Shown here in pieces: positions 34,249 to 47,560 of a stretch of DNA of 64,000 nucleotides. The first letter of the stretch is position 1. Every line of letters begins with the position of its first letter. A program made the translations under genes and the position numbers. Below the pieces are notes generated by a model, which was not told the DNA's origin, ran no database searches, and saw only the letters and a program-made list of their open reading frames with translations. Origin of the DNA: Lingula anatina (Eukaryota > Brachiopoda > Lingulata > Lingulida > Lingulidae); NCBI RefSeq assembly GCF_001039355.2, contig NW_019775999.1:1-64000 (forward strand), given 5' to 3'.

Positions 34249-37200
34249 AGTGTTTTAGACCCCCTGCCGATGGTAATACAATCAACAGGTTTGCAGATCG
34301 TTAGTCGCATGATAAGAGAGAGTTCATTTATTGAAAATGTGAAACGTTGTACCCCCTTAGGTTGACCCAAAATTTCAGCTCGATGCTTAACAAAAATGAG
34401 GCCCGTCGCACAGACGGGACAGGGCGCTGGAGACTATTCCCAGTCAGTTGTGTCAGTCATTGAGATGACCAGTCCATTCACGCCATTTACTAGTGAAAGG
34501 TTTCAGCCTGCGACCGCCTCGTCGGTCATTTGCTAATGTAAGTCCCAGTATCGGAGTTAGACACAGTTCTCATTCTGAAATCATGTTATGCTATTGAACG
34601 TGGCCAGATATGCTTTTGGCAAGGCCTTAGTGTCACTAAGCCCAGGTTCCATATCCAGAAATGTTACTACATCAGTGCTACTGTATTAATCCATTTGACC
34701 TAGTTTCATGTATTTTTAACCAAAATGAACAATTGTGATTATGGACGGAATGGTTCGTGTACACATGATATAAACAGTTTTTATGTCTGAAGAACCTGCT
34801 TTCGGATTGTACAGGATGGTAAAACATAAATCATTGAAATGACATGCAATATATCCATTATCTTGGTCACAATTCGCCTGTATTGTCAATTAAATAATCC
34901 TTCCAAACGCGTATTAAATTTTCCACACACGCGGCTTCACAATCTGCAGGGCCCAGCTGTGAGTCATCGATACTGGAAGTTGCCATGCTTTTAAAATAAT
35001 CCTTCAATTAATCATTAGTGTGTTTTGCTTGTCTATTATTCAATTTTCATTGTTTTTTTCTTTTGTTTTTTGTTTTTATTTTATTTATTTCTCTGTGTGT
35101 CTATGCGTGTTTCTGATTGTCAAAGTGATATTATCAGAGTAATATCTATTAATATTATATTTATTAAGACTATCCTTTAAATCAAATGTTCTACCAGCGG
35201 ATTCTTTTCAGGTTGCAGCGTCAGTTAATTTCCTCAATGTCATAAACGCATTTGATGTTTTGATAATGTACATTCAACCAAATTCCCCACACAGAATCTA
35301 GATACGACAAGAAAGAATTATTACCACGTACATCTCAGTACCCACTACTGTCAGTGGAATTGGGCTTTGTTTCAATGTTAAACCTAATAAAAGCCATGTT
35401 AGTAATTGAAATCCATAAGGAGTGGGGAGTGTTTTGTAGAGTCACTGAGTTGACTGACATGTTCTTATGATACTTATACAACTGCGCGTATGATGTAAAC
35501 GAGAGAAAGCCGCTAGAGAAAGCATGCGGTAGAGATAGAAATGGAAGAAAGCGGCGTTGAAACCAACGGGAAAGTAGTTTGGAACATAATATTAAAGATT
35601 ATAACAGAGTTGTATTTTACTACCTTGCGTAACAACAAAAGACAAAGACAACAACTTTAAATTCCGCTGTTGGTCACTGATGATAGTTCATAGTTCAGTT
35701 TTTATCAGTCATTAATGTAATAAAAGTGTACTCTTTGCACTTGTGCTTTCTCCATGCAGTTGCAGTGAATTTCTTAACAAATTACCCCCTATACAATGTA
35801 TATAACTAAGTGGAAACCCTTTGGTGCAGTTACATGGGTCCTAAAACGTGCCATATCCCCATGTCACAAGTTTTGTTTTCAACTCAGCCATTCATGTTTT
35901 GACTGTGCTTGTATGTCATCCTGCAGATTATCGATATTTCTCCCCGTCTCATGGCGTAGAAGATAAAAGCCTTACTGGAAAATTGAAAAAAAGTGTAGGT
36001 TCTTCTGATTGCGCCATTACGGATGTTAAATAAAGCAGTTCCCACGACGTAAAAAAGGAAATGTTGTTTGAACTATCATAAGATCGAACCAAAACTGATA
36101 ACATGGGAGTCTGTTTCAAAGATTTGACCTTTGTTTTGATAACTTGTAGAGTATGCACCTTGAAGGTATCTCCAAAAAGGCTTATAACCATGTTACATGT
36201 ACACGTCAGGCAAATATTTAAAATCAAACAGGATATTTGTATATTCCAACTTCTCCTCGTTTTCATTAGGGGTAAACAAGTAGTACTATTTCTATGGGAG
36301 TCAAACTTTTCAAAAAGAGGGCACTTATTAAAATAAAGCACATTTTTCTTTCTATCTACATGTAAACTTTTCTTAAGTTTTGGCCACTTTAAAATAAACA
36401 TTCCACAAAATACGTGGGGAGACTAGCATTTCATTCTTTGTTTTTACCATTTTTACCATTAATGTTCTAAATTAAGCATGGGAACGGGTGTTTGCTGATT
36501 GCACTAGCTTACAAATACTCGACTATTACTATGAGGATACCCTCCAAGCCTCTTACGTCCATTGTCTCTATACAGTGCACTGCGAATTTAAGTTCTGGGG
36601 GCGTTTTCTGCCCTTTCTGACAGACATATCAGATGAAAGAAGCGTGCCTAGTGGATTTTCACGTCAATTTTAATAAATCTATCCTAATATTTAGTTTTAG
36701 TCTCTTTATTTCAACAAAATAGAGACCACCCGGCAATCTGCAGGCTATCTTGCTACAAGCCATAGCTTAACAGATGCTTTGTTTTATTTGAGTAGTCGTG
36801 GCATGATCAAAACAGTTCATGTTCGGTTTAAATATTGAAACATGGTAACCAGGATCAAAGAGAAAGCTAGAAGTGAGATCAAAGTTCCTACAATGAAGTC
36901 AGTTAACGTAAGTACCCTTCGGAGTACATTACATAGGTTTCAAAGTTGAAATTGGAAATGGTATTAATTATTTGCAGTTTCATATAACATACTTTGTATG
37001 TTGTTGTATCTTCGTCTTGTTATCTTTAATCAAAGCCGGCGTCAGCGTCTGGAGGAATTAAGGTTCTCAGATATGACCTGAGACAGGGAGTATTGGACTT
37101 TGATGCTTCAACAACAATCAGATTCAAAATTGGCCTAATCTGCAAAGCCGTGGCGGTTTGCTGTTCGGCCATGGCAATATGGCGCTTGAAAATAACATCA

Positions 37201-40200
37201 GTGAATTGCTTAGAACAGCCTATAGGCACTCCAGAACTGAATTACAGTCAAATCGTTTTGGAATTTCGGAAAAGCTTATCGCCTTGCCCTACGCCACCTA
37301 CAGGGATGGATTTTGCCATTGCCCAGAATTTGCATACACTGACATTTGAAGCCATTGAGTTTATTTTCGTGAGCAGTTTGCCTATATATTACTTTTTGAG
37401 CAATTTATAAAACTACAAGCCTTGATCGACATTGTTGAACGCTTTATCAAAGTCTACATTTGTGGGAGACGTAACGTTTTATTTTTGTTGATTAAGGAAT
37501 TACGTAACGGAAGCCACTTTATTCGTGGAATCGAAAATTTGAAAAGGTGGGAAAATATCCATACGACCTACCATTGGTGGTCAGCTTAACGTGAACTCTG
37601 AAGCTTGCCATTTACACGATACCTATGACACGTCAATAATGCTATTTCCGAAAAATTGCGTGAAATTAATGAATAAACAGATAAGACGAATATCCGTCAG
37701 ATATGACATTTGCATAAGAGATAAGCAGTGATCATCGAAGGCTAATAGTTATAAACCGCATTGGGACCTGATAAGTAAGATGTATTCAGCCCTCGTTGGT
37801 CCCAGCTGGAGGAAACGTGTCTGTGTAAAAAATGTTGATAAGAACAAAAGAACTTACCAGTACCATTATGGAAAGACCAAGCGTTTAGTTGTGCAGATAG
37901 CCGGACTATAAGTCCTGGAGAAGTAAATGGCATTTGACAAAATTTGAGCGAAGGGCTAGTTTGTGGGGTACATTTATTGTGTTATTTGGATTTAGCATCT
38001 ACTGCTGAAGACCGTTAAACAACTTTTGCGTGCTTATGCAATTTCAGAGTTTCATTTATTTGTTCATCGTCTTCAGTCATTAATTCAGGACCAGTGAAAC
38101 CTTACAAGCGAGAGACTGCACAGAGAAAGGTTGTTGTAGCAAGGAAGGGAAAGAAAGGAGCGCTTTCTAAATGTCGTCCAGGTCAAGTATAAATATCACA
38201 ACCAGTTGTTTTTGGAGTATTAAGTGCCAGTGTTTTGCCTTCTGTACCTGTTACGTTAGTCCGAACAATAGCGTCTTCAAGGTGAACACCATGAAGACCT
38301 ATCTCTGTCACAGATCTTTGGTGTATTTAAATTCCCCGATAAGATTAAATGTCATCACCCACTATAACTGTATTTGATTTTCCAAGTATCTGTCGATGTC
38401 CATAGTCAAAATTTTGCTTTGTTTTGTATTTCTCTTCCTTTGTGTTTTGCCGTTTGATGAGCAATCTGACGCGAAAAGAAAAAGTTTACCGTTCTTTTTT
38501 TTAAAAGATTTCTGCAGAAGCCTATCAAAATAGGCCCAGGCAAAGGTTTTCGATTTAGGAGGAAATTAAATCTTAGCGTGACTGGTTCATAAAGCAGTAA
38601 TTTTAGAGTTCTGGAACCTTACACATGGCATTATATGTGTAAATTACAAGACACAGAACGGTTGAAGATATTGTTACTCTTCAGAAAAAAGGCTATAAAT
38701 ACCCTTGCTTTTATGCGTTCTACCTGTGGCAAGTGTAAAGTGACAAAATTCAAATCGCACATGAAATTGTGCCCTACGCTTTTTTCTAGAAACTGTAAGG
38801 TTTGTGAACTGCTTCTGCAACGTTATTAAAATTGATTTTCACATTTAAAGTTTTATCATGAACATGAAGCTGGCTAAATCACGTATTCTTCATCAATTAG
38901 CGTGAGGCACGATATGAGGGCGGGTAGGCCTTAAGTTTTGCAACCTTTTTGGTAGCTAAAGAAACGCGTGCGTTCAAGTATTCGACGAACTAACAACGGC
39001 CTCAAGGATAGATCCCTATGGAGGAAATAAATGAAATTAATTGACCCTCGTGCATTAAGTGTAATGCTGAAAACGCCATAAGGTACCTTCAAATACCATC
39101 CACTTTTCCACAAAACATCATTAATTTACGCAATGGGCAATCGACCCAATTTAAAATCCGTTGAGAATTGGAGTTTAAAACACCCATAATGCCTGGCTTT
39201 ACCGTGAATAAAGTCATCTACTGCGTTTTTAGATAAAATGAAGCCCGTGACACAATACTGTCCGTCACAATACATCATAATATTCATATCATCCAATTTA
39301 CAATGAAAATATCCCTATCAAGGCCAACATTGATGTACTGGGGTTTCGAAAAATGGATGGAAATGTCCAGTGAGTGGGATGACCTTATTTGAGCTAAATT
39401 CATATACCAGCCTATATTTTTAAATAATTAAATTTACATTCCTAATTAAAATGAGATTTTCATCTGCTTTGGAACCCTGTACTCAACACGTTTTTCCCCT
39501 AGATTGTTATGGGTATTACTAACTTCTGGCGTAAGAGATGGAGGGACATTTAATGCTGCTCGACAGACCCCTTATGATCAGACTCTATGGGATTTTAGAT
39601 TGATGTAAGCAGTATAAGAGATTTGAATGGGAACTGGGTTGTTTTATCATGGCATTCTCTGTCTGGAGTTAAGCTGATGAACATCCCCTTTATACCGGCT
39701 GGAAGATGTAGTTAGTAAAAGTCCCATTGTGAATAATATCTTTTGACAGCAGAAACATGTTGGTTGTATTAATAGTCGATTTTATATGTCCATATAATCT
39801 ACATTTCATCGGATTATTTTTTCTCAAAATCTTTCTGCCAAGTTACTGAAAAGTTATACCACTGAAATATTTACACAGTTTAATACTAAAATAATTTACA
39901 TAGGTACCGTGTCCGGGATAATCTCTCCAAATCGAAGTTTCCCTAAAAATGCCCCTATTCACGAGTCATTACTGGATCTGACCGTGCACCATGATTCGAC
40001 GTTTTATATAAATTCTTAAAAGATTACCAGTAGTTTTGAAAATTCCAAGTAACTTTTGGACTGCTAAACATGTGTCTCCTGGCACATTTCGGATGGTTAT
40101 ATCTATATTAGGTTCTTTACTGTGAGGGATTTTTATCGCTTTTATTTAATTATAAATAAAGAAACAGTATCTTTGCACAGTATGTTGACACGGAAAATGT

Positions 40201-41100
40201 GACTTTAGGGCAGGTTCAAGGGCGGACAGTATATGATGGATTGCTTAAGCTTCGACCTACTACATAGAAGCACGTCTAAATGATAACGTGTATAATGGAG
40301 AAGGACTCGGTCTTTTCATGATTATTAGCGGAACGTCTGTCTTAATGTACAGCTCTACCATTACTGTGGCAGCAGAGCTCACTGGAGTGAGAGAGTCGAT
40401 CATTTACGTTAACGCTTTTGCCCGATGATTGAAAACTGGGGTGACGTATTGGGACATATTTTCTCACTGATTTATGGCATAGCGTGACTGTTGTTCATCT
40501 CTGTTCTTGTTGGAGGTAGCTTTTCTCAGTGGTGGTTTATTTTGCCAGAAGTTGGCGAGGATGAAACACGGGAAAAAGAGAGCCCAGTGAGTAAGTGGTA
40601 AATGTTATTGAACTTATTGTCCTTGAAAGTTCTGATACTAAACAATTTTGTGATATTATTGGTTTGCTTACTTTTCAGGTTATGTATGGACAATTGACTG
40701 GATCAAAAGTGGATTAAACATCTAGAGTTTTATCGAATTGTACGATCTCAATTTTTCCAACAACTGACGATTAAGATAATGGACTCGGAGATGACAGTTT
40801 ATTAGAGGCATAATTCTACAGAGTAAAGTACACAGAGCTTTGGATCGTGTTTTGCGCCTTGGCAAGGAGATCGTATACAGCAGTCACGAGCATGCGAACG
40901 GCAATTAATCCGCACATATGGGACACGGCGTGATTTCATTTAAAAAGGGACAAAACAATGAACTATTTCCCATTCCGTGAGAAACAGTGGAACTATTTGA
41001 CAATGAAGAATTCAACTATCTGGAATGTTCTTCAGCATGGGTGAAATGCGGTTCTCTGGGGGTGCCACCTAAGGCAGATTGTGTTCAGCTTTCTGTTCTC
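34249..41100. other. No gene recognised (6.9 kb upstream of the receptor)
   Basis: Long non-coding stretch. All ORFs are below about 150 codons and lack family motifs or convincing splice pairs. It may hold regulatory sequence or 5' untranslated exons of the receptor at 41176. Confidence 0.5.
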
Positions 41101-41175
41101 ACGACACTGGGAGTTCATAACATATATTTCTGCTGAAATAAATGACATTTGGAAACTTGAAATATTAAAACTGAA

Positions 41176-42363
41176 ATGGCATTGATAGGTAATTATCAGA
41201 GACAAATGTCAAGACAAGCTGACGCGTTGCTAGAAAATGGAACGACCAGTGGGACATATGATACTGCAAATGGCTCATTTCCATTGCAAGACATATATGG
41301 CCTGACCGCCCACATGACGAATGGCAGCTCCAACAGCTCCAGCTTCGATAACAGCGAACTGTTACGTTTCTTGCAGCTCCTCGAGTTGTTCTCTCTTTTG
41401 TGCCCAATATTCTTCGGTGTAGTGTTTTTAATCGGTGTGTGTGGAAATGGCCTTGTGATATATGTCATTACCTCGAACAACTGCCTCCGTACCTGTCCAA
41501 ATATGTTATTCCTCAATCTGGCAGTGGCAGATCTGTTGTTCCTCTTGTTCTGTGTACCGTTACAAGGGGCATTTTACATTGACTACTCTTTGGTGTTGGG
41601 CGAGTATGTTTGTAAACTTTTCAAGTACACGGTGTTTGTCACCATGTCAGTGAGTGCCTATACGTTGGTGGCCATTTGTATTTTCCGCTGCATTGCCATT
41701 GCTTCGCCTTTGCAGTCATCCATCACATTAACAAAACGCCATTCGGGCCTTGCGAGTCTTTTAACTTGGATAGTTATGATTGCAGTAAACACTCCTGTCG
41801 CGATTTTCTACACAGAAGAAAGGGACAATCATTGCCAGTTTGTGTATTACCTTAAAATCCAAATGTACATTTTCAACACTATCACCATTGGGATTGATTT
41901 TCTACTGCCCATGGCAGTGTTTTGTGTAGGAACTATGTTTATTATACATGCGCTACGGAAACGGAACCAAACAATGTACAAAATGAATGCGTTGCACCGG
42001 GGTTCAATTGAAGACGAGCAGTCACGACGCAACACCAGGAAGCTGGTGGTATTGGTGATAACCGTCGCCGTGGTCTTCTTTCTCTCATGGCTGCCATTCC
42101 ACGTTATTGCCCTTATAAACATCGTTAAGACTACACCCTACGTTTTTTCTACTGTTGCTCAACTCCTTGCTTTTGCCAACTCTTGCTTCAATCCCATCAT
42201 CTACAATTTTGCCTCTGCGGGCTTCAGAAGAGCATTCATCAATGCCTTGCAATGTTGCCCAGTCTTTCGATTGCAGCGTTCGTTAACGACAGAGACAAGG
42301 AACACGCAAGCGGACATTCCATTAAATGACGTACACTTACGAAGGCAAACAACTTCGGAGTAA
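41176..42363 (+). CDS. Class A GPCR, galanin/allatostatin-A receptor-like, intronless, FRC instead of DRY
   Basis: Seven-helix plasma-membrane receptor, presumably for a neuropeptide. The N-terminus (about 60 residues) has no signal peptide but several N-glycosylation sites (NGT, NGS, NSS). Landmarks: GN in TM1 (90-91), LAVAD in TM2 (D119), extracellular Cys146 and Cys220 for the conserved disulfide, TM4 W198, TM5 P245, SWLPFH in TM6 (304-309), NPIIY at 339-343 in TM7, and CC at 360-361 as a palmitoylation site. SWLP and the FCVPLQ end of TM2 resemble galanin receptors. The 3.49-3.51 triplet is Phe170-Arg171-Cys172, so the usual Asp/Glu and Tyr are both lost while Arg stays. The frame is open for 395 codons, normal for the family. 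The ATG at 41176 is the first in frame; Met11 is an alternative. A paralogue with the same FRC lies at 50126-51332. Ligand unknown. Confidence 0.93.
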   Translation: MALIGNYQRQMSRQADALLENGTTSGTYDTANGSFPLQDIYGLTAHMTNGSSNSSSFDNSELLRFLQLLELFSLLCPIFFGVVFLIGVCGNGLVIYVITSNNCLRTCPNMLFLNLAVADLLFLLFCVPLQGAFYIDYSLVLGEYVCKLFKYTVFVTMSVSAYTLVAICIFRCIAIASPLQSSITLTKRHSGLASLLTWIVMIAVNTPVAIFYTEERDNHCQFVYYLKIQMYIFNTITIGIDFLLPMAVFCVGTMFIIHALRKRNQTMYKMNALHRGSIEDEQSRRNTRKLVVLVITVAVVFFLSWLPFHVIALINIVKTTPYVFSTVAQLLAFANSCFNPIIYNFASAGFRRAFINALQCCPVFRLQRSLTTETRNTQADIPLNDVHLRRQTTSE

Positions 42364-42833
42364 AATACTATCAATGGTGGTCAATGAACAGTCCTCGGTA
42401 TTTCACTTGTGACGCGGACTGACATTAAAACGTTACTCGGTATTCAGCCAGTATCCAGCCGGGTATTCTGAAGCAGCAAGTTGGCACTTGGGAAGGCCAG
42501 GTGGGCTTCGTAGTTTTGACTTTTTGATGATGTGTAGAAAGGTATAAACCTCTTAACACATACTTGTGAACTTTTGAAAAGTTTGCATCGCTTAATGTCT
42601 GGAGAAACGTGGGATGGATACAAGAAGTATTTTCTGTGTGCTGCTTTTTTTAAAATTTTGTTTTACTATGAAGATTGTCCACCATATTCAGTATTGGAGT
42701 CTATTATATATACATACATGAATAACCCGATGTTCTCAGCTTTGCTAGGCAGATGGTCAAAAAACAGGATACAATACATTTAGGGATGTGGTCGGGTTTT
42801 TTTTTTTCTTTTTTTCTTGCATCATGTTTAAAG

Positions 42834-42844
42834 AATAAAATAAA
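42834..42844 (+). terminator. Candidate polyadenylation signal for the receptor
   Basis: AATAAAATAAA about 470 bases after the stop codon, downstream of a poly-T stretch. It is the first strong cluster of AATAAA-type hexamers I found after the gene. Confidence 0.35.
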
Positions 42845-45800
42845 GGTCAAAAATGTATTAATATCTTTTTGTTGTGATCGCTGCATGGTTATTTAAAAAG
42901 CCACCATGTCACAAATTGTGTGCTATGACGACTATCATGTTGTGGTCTTTTTTAATGAACAAATTATTGTTGTTAGCATTATTGTTTATATATAGATATA
43001 TGATTAACGAGGCAATCCGACATATACATGCTTGTTAATGGTGTTGAGAAAAAAAGGGTAACATTTCACTAATTTATAAGTCACCTGTGACATAATAAAT
43101 TACTCCTTTCTGCAACATTCACAACTGAAGGTGGAGTAAAGTATAACGGACCTTTGTGGGTAAAATCGGAAAGTAGTTTTAGAGACAAAATGATGGAAAA
43201 GTTTGTATCGGGAATCTACCCCATACAAGGTATCTTTCATACATTGCATGCATGATCAATATTGGCCCACAGGAGCCAACTACATTAATATTGCATTAAC
43301 AAGCCATCATGTTATGACATTCCCATGATTGATGACCTGACAATTATTTGTCTGTTCCACATGTTTTATTCTTTTTTTTCTATCAAACACTTTTTTTGTT
43401 ATGGTGTTGACATTTTACAGTTCCTAATAAAGACAGAACCTACACTTCCTTGTTTGTTTCCATATGTGCTGTTAAAGGCAGAATCCCTGAAGATCGAGTG
43501 TGGGACACGAGGGGGCGAAGCTACCGAGGGGGGAGGGTGTGGTGTGTATAATTCCAAATTCCCCCTGCCCCCCCGGAGGCTACGGCCCTGCTATCGTAAA
43601 GAACATAACGCATTCCTCAGTTCCCATTATTTGCGGAATTTCTCACAAAAAGAGGCTGCAATAAAACTAAAACGCCAATGCGTCACTTTATAGTCTAATT
43701 GACTGTACAGTAAGCGCACAAATCAAATGTTAGCACTAGTGCGGTGAATGCGTTTTTTTTTTATATTGACGAAGCCTGCCAGTAGTGACAGACTTTTTGT
43801 TATGTTTGATAGGTGTAAATATGAAAAATCATACAAAACAGGTGTTACATATAGTGCATGTGTATGAAAGTAATTACCTCGGACTCTGCTAAAATATCTC
43901 TCATTTTATCTATTTTGAAGGGGATTCCCATTATTATATATCATATGTATTAGTTTATAAAATTAGACTGCGCGGTCGTTGGCCCAAGAGATTCCCCCCT
44001 CCTCCTCCGGCCTCAGAAAAATGAAATCCATGTACACCGATCAGATCTTGCAACACACAGTATGTTGAAAGTGGCAGGAACGTTCACTGCAGATGCTTCA
44101 AAAAAATGTTTGGTAGACAAGTAGCCTCGAAGGAAAAGTGCCATTTAAAATGTGGATCAATCACATGCAATTGGTCTTTCAATGATTTTCTATGTATTTT
44201 GCAATTTTGCTTTTTGCTTTGCGGAGTATTTTATCTCTGTTGAAGAGGGAGGGGAGTCTCTTTGGGGCGAAAATACACTTTTTCAAACGACAACACAGAG
44301 CAAAGTTAATAAGAAAATAAACAGACTGCAAACGCTGAAAGACTGAGTTATTTCACCATTTTATTCATTTTTGAAAGCTCATTTATTGCGCTAAGGCAAA
44401 CAAGTGACTTCTGTGCTGTCACACGCAAGGTAATTACCAAAACCTCTTCCAAAATACCACATTGATATACTCTATCATTAAACATTAATTATATTTTATG
44501 TAATAATTACGCATACAGTTTATGTAATCTCTGCACGAACGGTATATTGGTGTTATTTAAAATAATAACGTAATGCAGACGCATGATGTTTTAGAAAAAA
44601 ATCTGAAAACCTAATTATAATTATCTAAAAAAATCAATTATTTCAAATTGTTATCGTGGCAATTGGGGAGTCATCAAAACACGATTAAATTGGGTACAAG
44701 GAGATAAATTTATTCGACGAAATAATCGCAGGCGTAAAAGAAATCGAAAATAGAAATAAAGCAATGAAGAAAAATTCCATAGAATCTTTGATTTCTGGGG
44801 ATGATATTAACCGGAACATTTTTCAAGACAATTTTAAAAGGCTTTAAAGGAAGCAGAACTTTATATTTGAAGACATATTACTTAACAGAAAATGTATTGT
44901 ACAATTTGAAATAAAGATGTGGGTTAAACAATAAATAACATTCAAATTTCTCATTTGAAATTGGTTCATTATTAATTAAAATACACATGAAAATAAAAAC
45001 ACAGGTAATACCTGTAAACTTGATATGAAATAAATATGTATGATAATTCAATTGAAAAAAACTTTCTCACAAAACAACGGGTGTGGAAAAAATAAAAGCA
45101 CGCTAAGCAATAGACCTTAAATATATCTTGTTTTCATGGTTTCGACAAACTTTATGCTACAGTACAGTGTGTGTAGGCACATATGTACCGCAGTCAACAG
45201 AAGTGTATCTGATACCCAGACTAACGGTAGCTATATAAGCCAAATATTAACACAAGTCTGTCTCATTTCTCAGATGTAGGTCGAATAAAAGAAAGGGGAC
45301 AATCTGGCGCTATAATGAATTCTGGATCCTGACACACCCCTTGTCTGAAAACCTGGCTTTCTCTCATTTCCGCAGTAAAGTTGAATGAACCTTGATCACG
45401 CAAGACTTGGAGTAGGAGTTTAGTAGATAATCAATACAGTGTAAAACATATTTCAGTTCACCAATGTTGTATAAACGAATGTCAAAAAATTCCATTATTT
45501 ATAAAATGTCACAGCAAGTTATATGACGGAGGCTTTTTATTACGGGTAACAATAAAAGCGAGTAAAATTAAATAAAATATGTACAAATGAAAGGTTGTAT
45601 AGATAACATCATTGAATTTTTATAATAAAGTTGTCAACATTTATCTCAACAACAAATACTCGAACAACAGAGTGTTCCTTATACTATGCATATCGATTTT
45701 GAAAAAAGCAGATAATAATTTGTGACATGACAATAAGCATTTAAGAGCCACCACACTGGGAATAAAAGTCCCAGAACTAGAAACAAATCATCTCTCATAT

Positions 45801-46239
45801 TGCGTAACTCGACAGTTTTATCTTCTCGCTTCAACATTTCTTTTATATAATACCTTATTCTTTCTGGCAAGCAATAAATCAATACCCTGTCAGCTGAGGT
45901 GATTTATGGCAACCTTAATCTACCGTTACGTTACTCAAACACAATGGGTTCTCATTCTTTATTTTAAACGTTCCCAGTCTACTGTTATGATCAGATCGTC
46001 GACATGCCGTCCAGAATCTTGCCAAGAAAGGGCATGACAGATATTTCCGCCTGCTGGCAAATGCAGAATTGCTTCATTCAACGGAGTGCGTTAACGGCTG
46101 CAGGTGCAATTTCATATTTGTAGGTGCTAACCGATCTTCATATGTACACTGCGCAAACTAATTACTATCACATTCCCCCATGAGAGGAGCGGTTGCATTA
46201 GCTCACAATCGGCCATCTTACTTACGCCAGATACATTAT
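42845..46239. other. No gene recognised
   Basis: AT-rich non-coding sequence. The only repeat noted is the C-rich fragment at 43558-43592, listed separately. Confidence 0.6.
43558..43592. repeat. C-rich repeat end shared with 1437-1466
   Basis: CCCCCGGAGGCTACGGCCCT occurs here on the plus strand. The same word, with one C fewer in the homopolymer, occurs on the minus strand at 1437-1466, inside the first codons of the exon at 787-1481. Probably the end of a dispersed element whose other end I could not delimit. Confidence 0.5.
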
Positions 46240-47560
46240 CAAAACTAATACAGAATTGACATTTAATATGGAATATTTTCTCCAAATCATGATTCATCAG
46301 TTTTTTCCTATTTTGCTGACTGATAAATGAAAATAAGGATAAAAGTCGTGTTTTAAAAACTTTTGATAATCTGTTCGATGTCAAGGTGACATCAGTTCAT
46401 TTATTGAATTCGCTAGTGAAGCAAACAAAAATTCATTGTCTATTTTAAAAGTGTACGACAACAATTGAAAGCGATATTTCGGATCTCCATATCTTCCAAA
46501 TTATCGTCTTTAAAAGAGGTACACGCCCAACAAAGGCCCCTCATGTCAGTGTCTAGTCACAGCAATGGTCGCTGTTACGCCGGACCGGATTTCTGCTACC
46601 AGAGCTTTCAAGCGGCAGGGCATTCCTTAGGATAAGTTTTTAGAGTTTAATCTGGAATAAAATTCCAGGCAACGGTTAAAACTTCTCCGATTTGGTTCAG
46701 TTTTGTTGTAGGACATGCAGGCCGTTGATTCTGCGAGTAATGACCTACCCACATATTGTCTATGTGGTTCAAATATGGCGATCTTGATGACCAAGGTAGC
46801 TGCTCAGTTCCTTGGTTCTGTAAGTTATCTGCTATCAAAAGTGCTATGTGTGAACCGGCAATCTCATCGTGCAACCTAAAATTGTTCCTAAGGTGTGGCC
46901 TATCAAATGATGGTCAAGTGGTTCCCAGAGTATTGCTTTATTTGATCTGATGCAGGTTTTCATCGATGACTTCCATTAGTGTTTTGGCACAAATTTGGTA
47001 TCAATTCCAAATAGTGACGCTGTCAATGATCCTAGTCACTTAAAAGGTTGCACACGCCTTGTCGTCGGCCTCTGCAGGATGTCTGTAATATCTGATTCGA
47101 TCAGTTTAGCTGTGCGGATGAAATCTGACCTCAATAAAGAAAGCCACGCGGTTTCAGTGTTCTACCCAGCAACGGTCATGGTCCCCAATTAATTAGAGAA
47201 ATAGACTACGCTGTTTTGCTGTTTACAGTGGCTTTCTCAGAGGTCGCCTGATATCCTAACCTGCTGAAACCATTTTGGTGTTTGCTAAGAGCCTTAAAAC
47301 GCGTTTTGGTGACAATTAGCCAATCATTCAAAACGGACTGGGTGATTTTGCTTTCACTACAGCAGCATATACTGAAGGGCAGTGAGTCCTGTACCCTGGT
47401 GGTGAGATGTCGATACATTGGGTGTGGTCTCTGTGTAGGTACTTCAGTCTTGGCATAACTCTATAAAACTATGCAGACCATTCCGTTTGACACAATAAAC
47501 TGTCTCGCAATTTCTGTCTTTTTCGTGCCATTCTGGCACAGCTTAAAATTTTTATAAAAC
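46240..47560 (-). pseudogene. Degenerate Tc1/mariner transposon with transposase remnant
   Basis: Minus-strand frames give the parts of a Tc1 transposase in order. At about 47540-47460 is the N-terminal helix-turn-helix (NGTKKTEIARQFIVSNGMV). At about 47340-47220 are the second DNA-binding segment pieces. At about 47010-46960 is a VTIWNRYQICAKTLMEVI block, matching the usual MVWG region. At about 46860-46650 is a C-terminal block with SPYLNHIDNMWVGH, the decayed form of SPDLNPIEhlWD that holds the last catalytic acid, here Asp in place of Glu or Asp after Ile. Stops and frameshifts separate them, so it is inactive. The downstream 400 bp (46240-46640) is shared with a truncated copy at 62645-63150. 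Terminal repeats were not resolved. Confidence 0.85.

Noticed and set aside
36103-37410. Several 60-150 codon ORFs on both strands
   Set aside because: Mutually overlapping, no family motifs and no consistent splice-site pairs.
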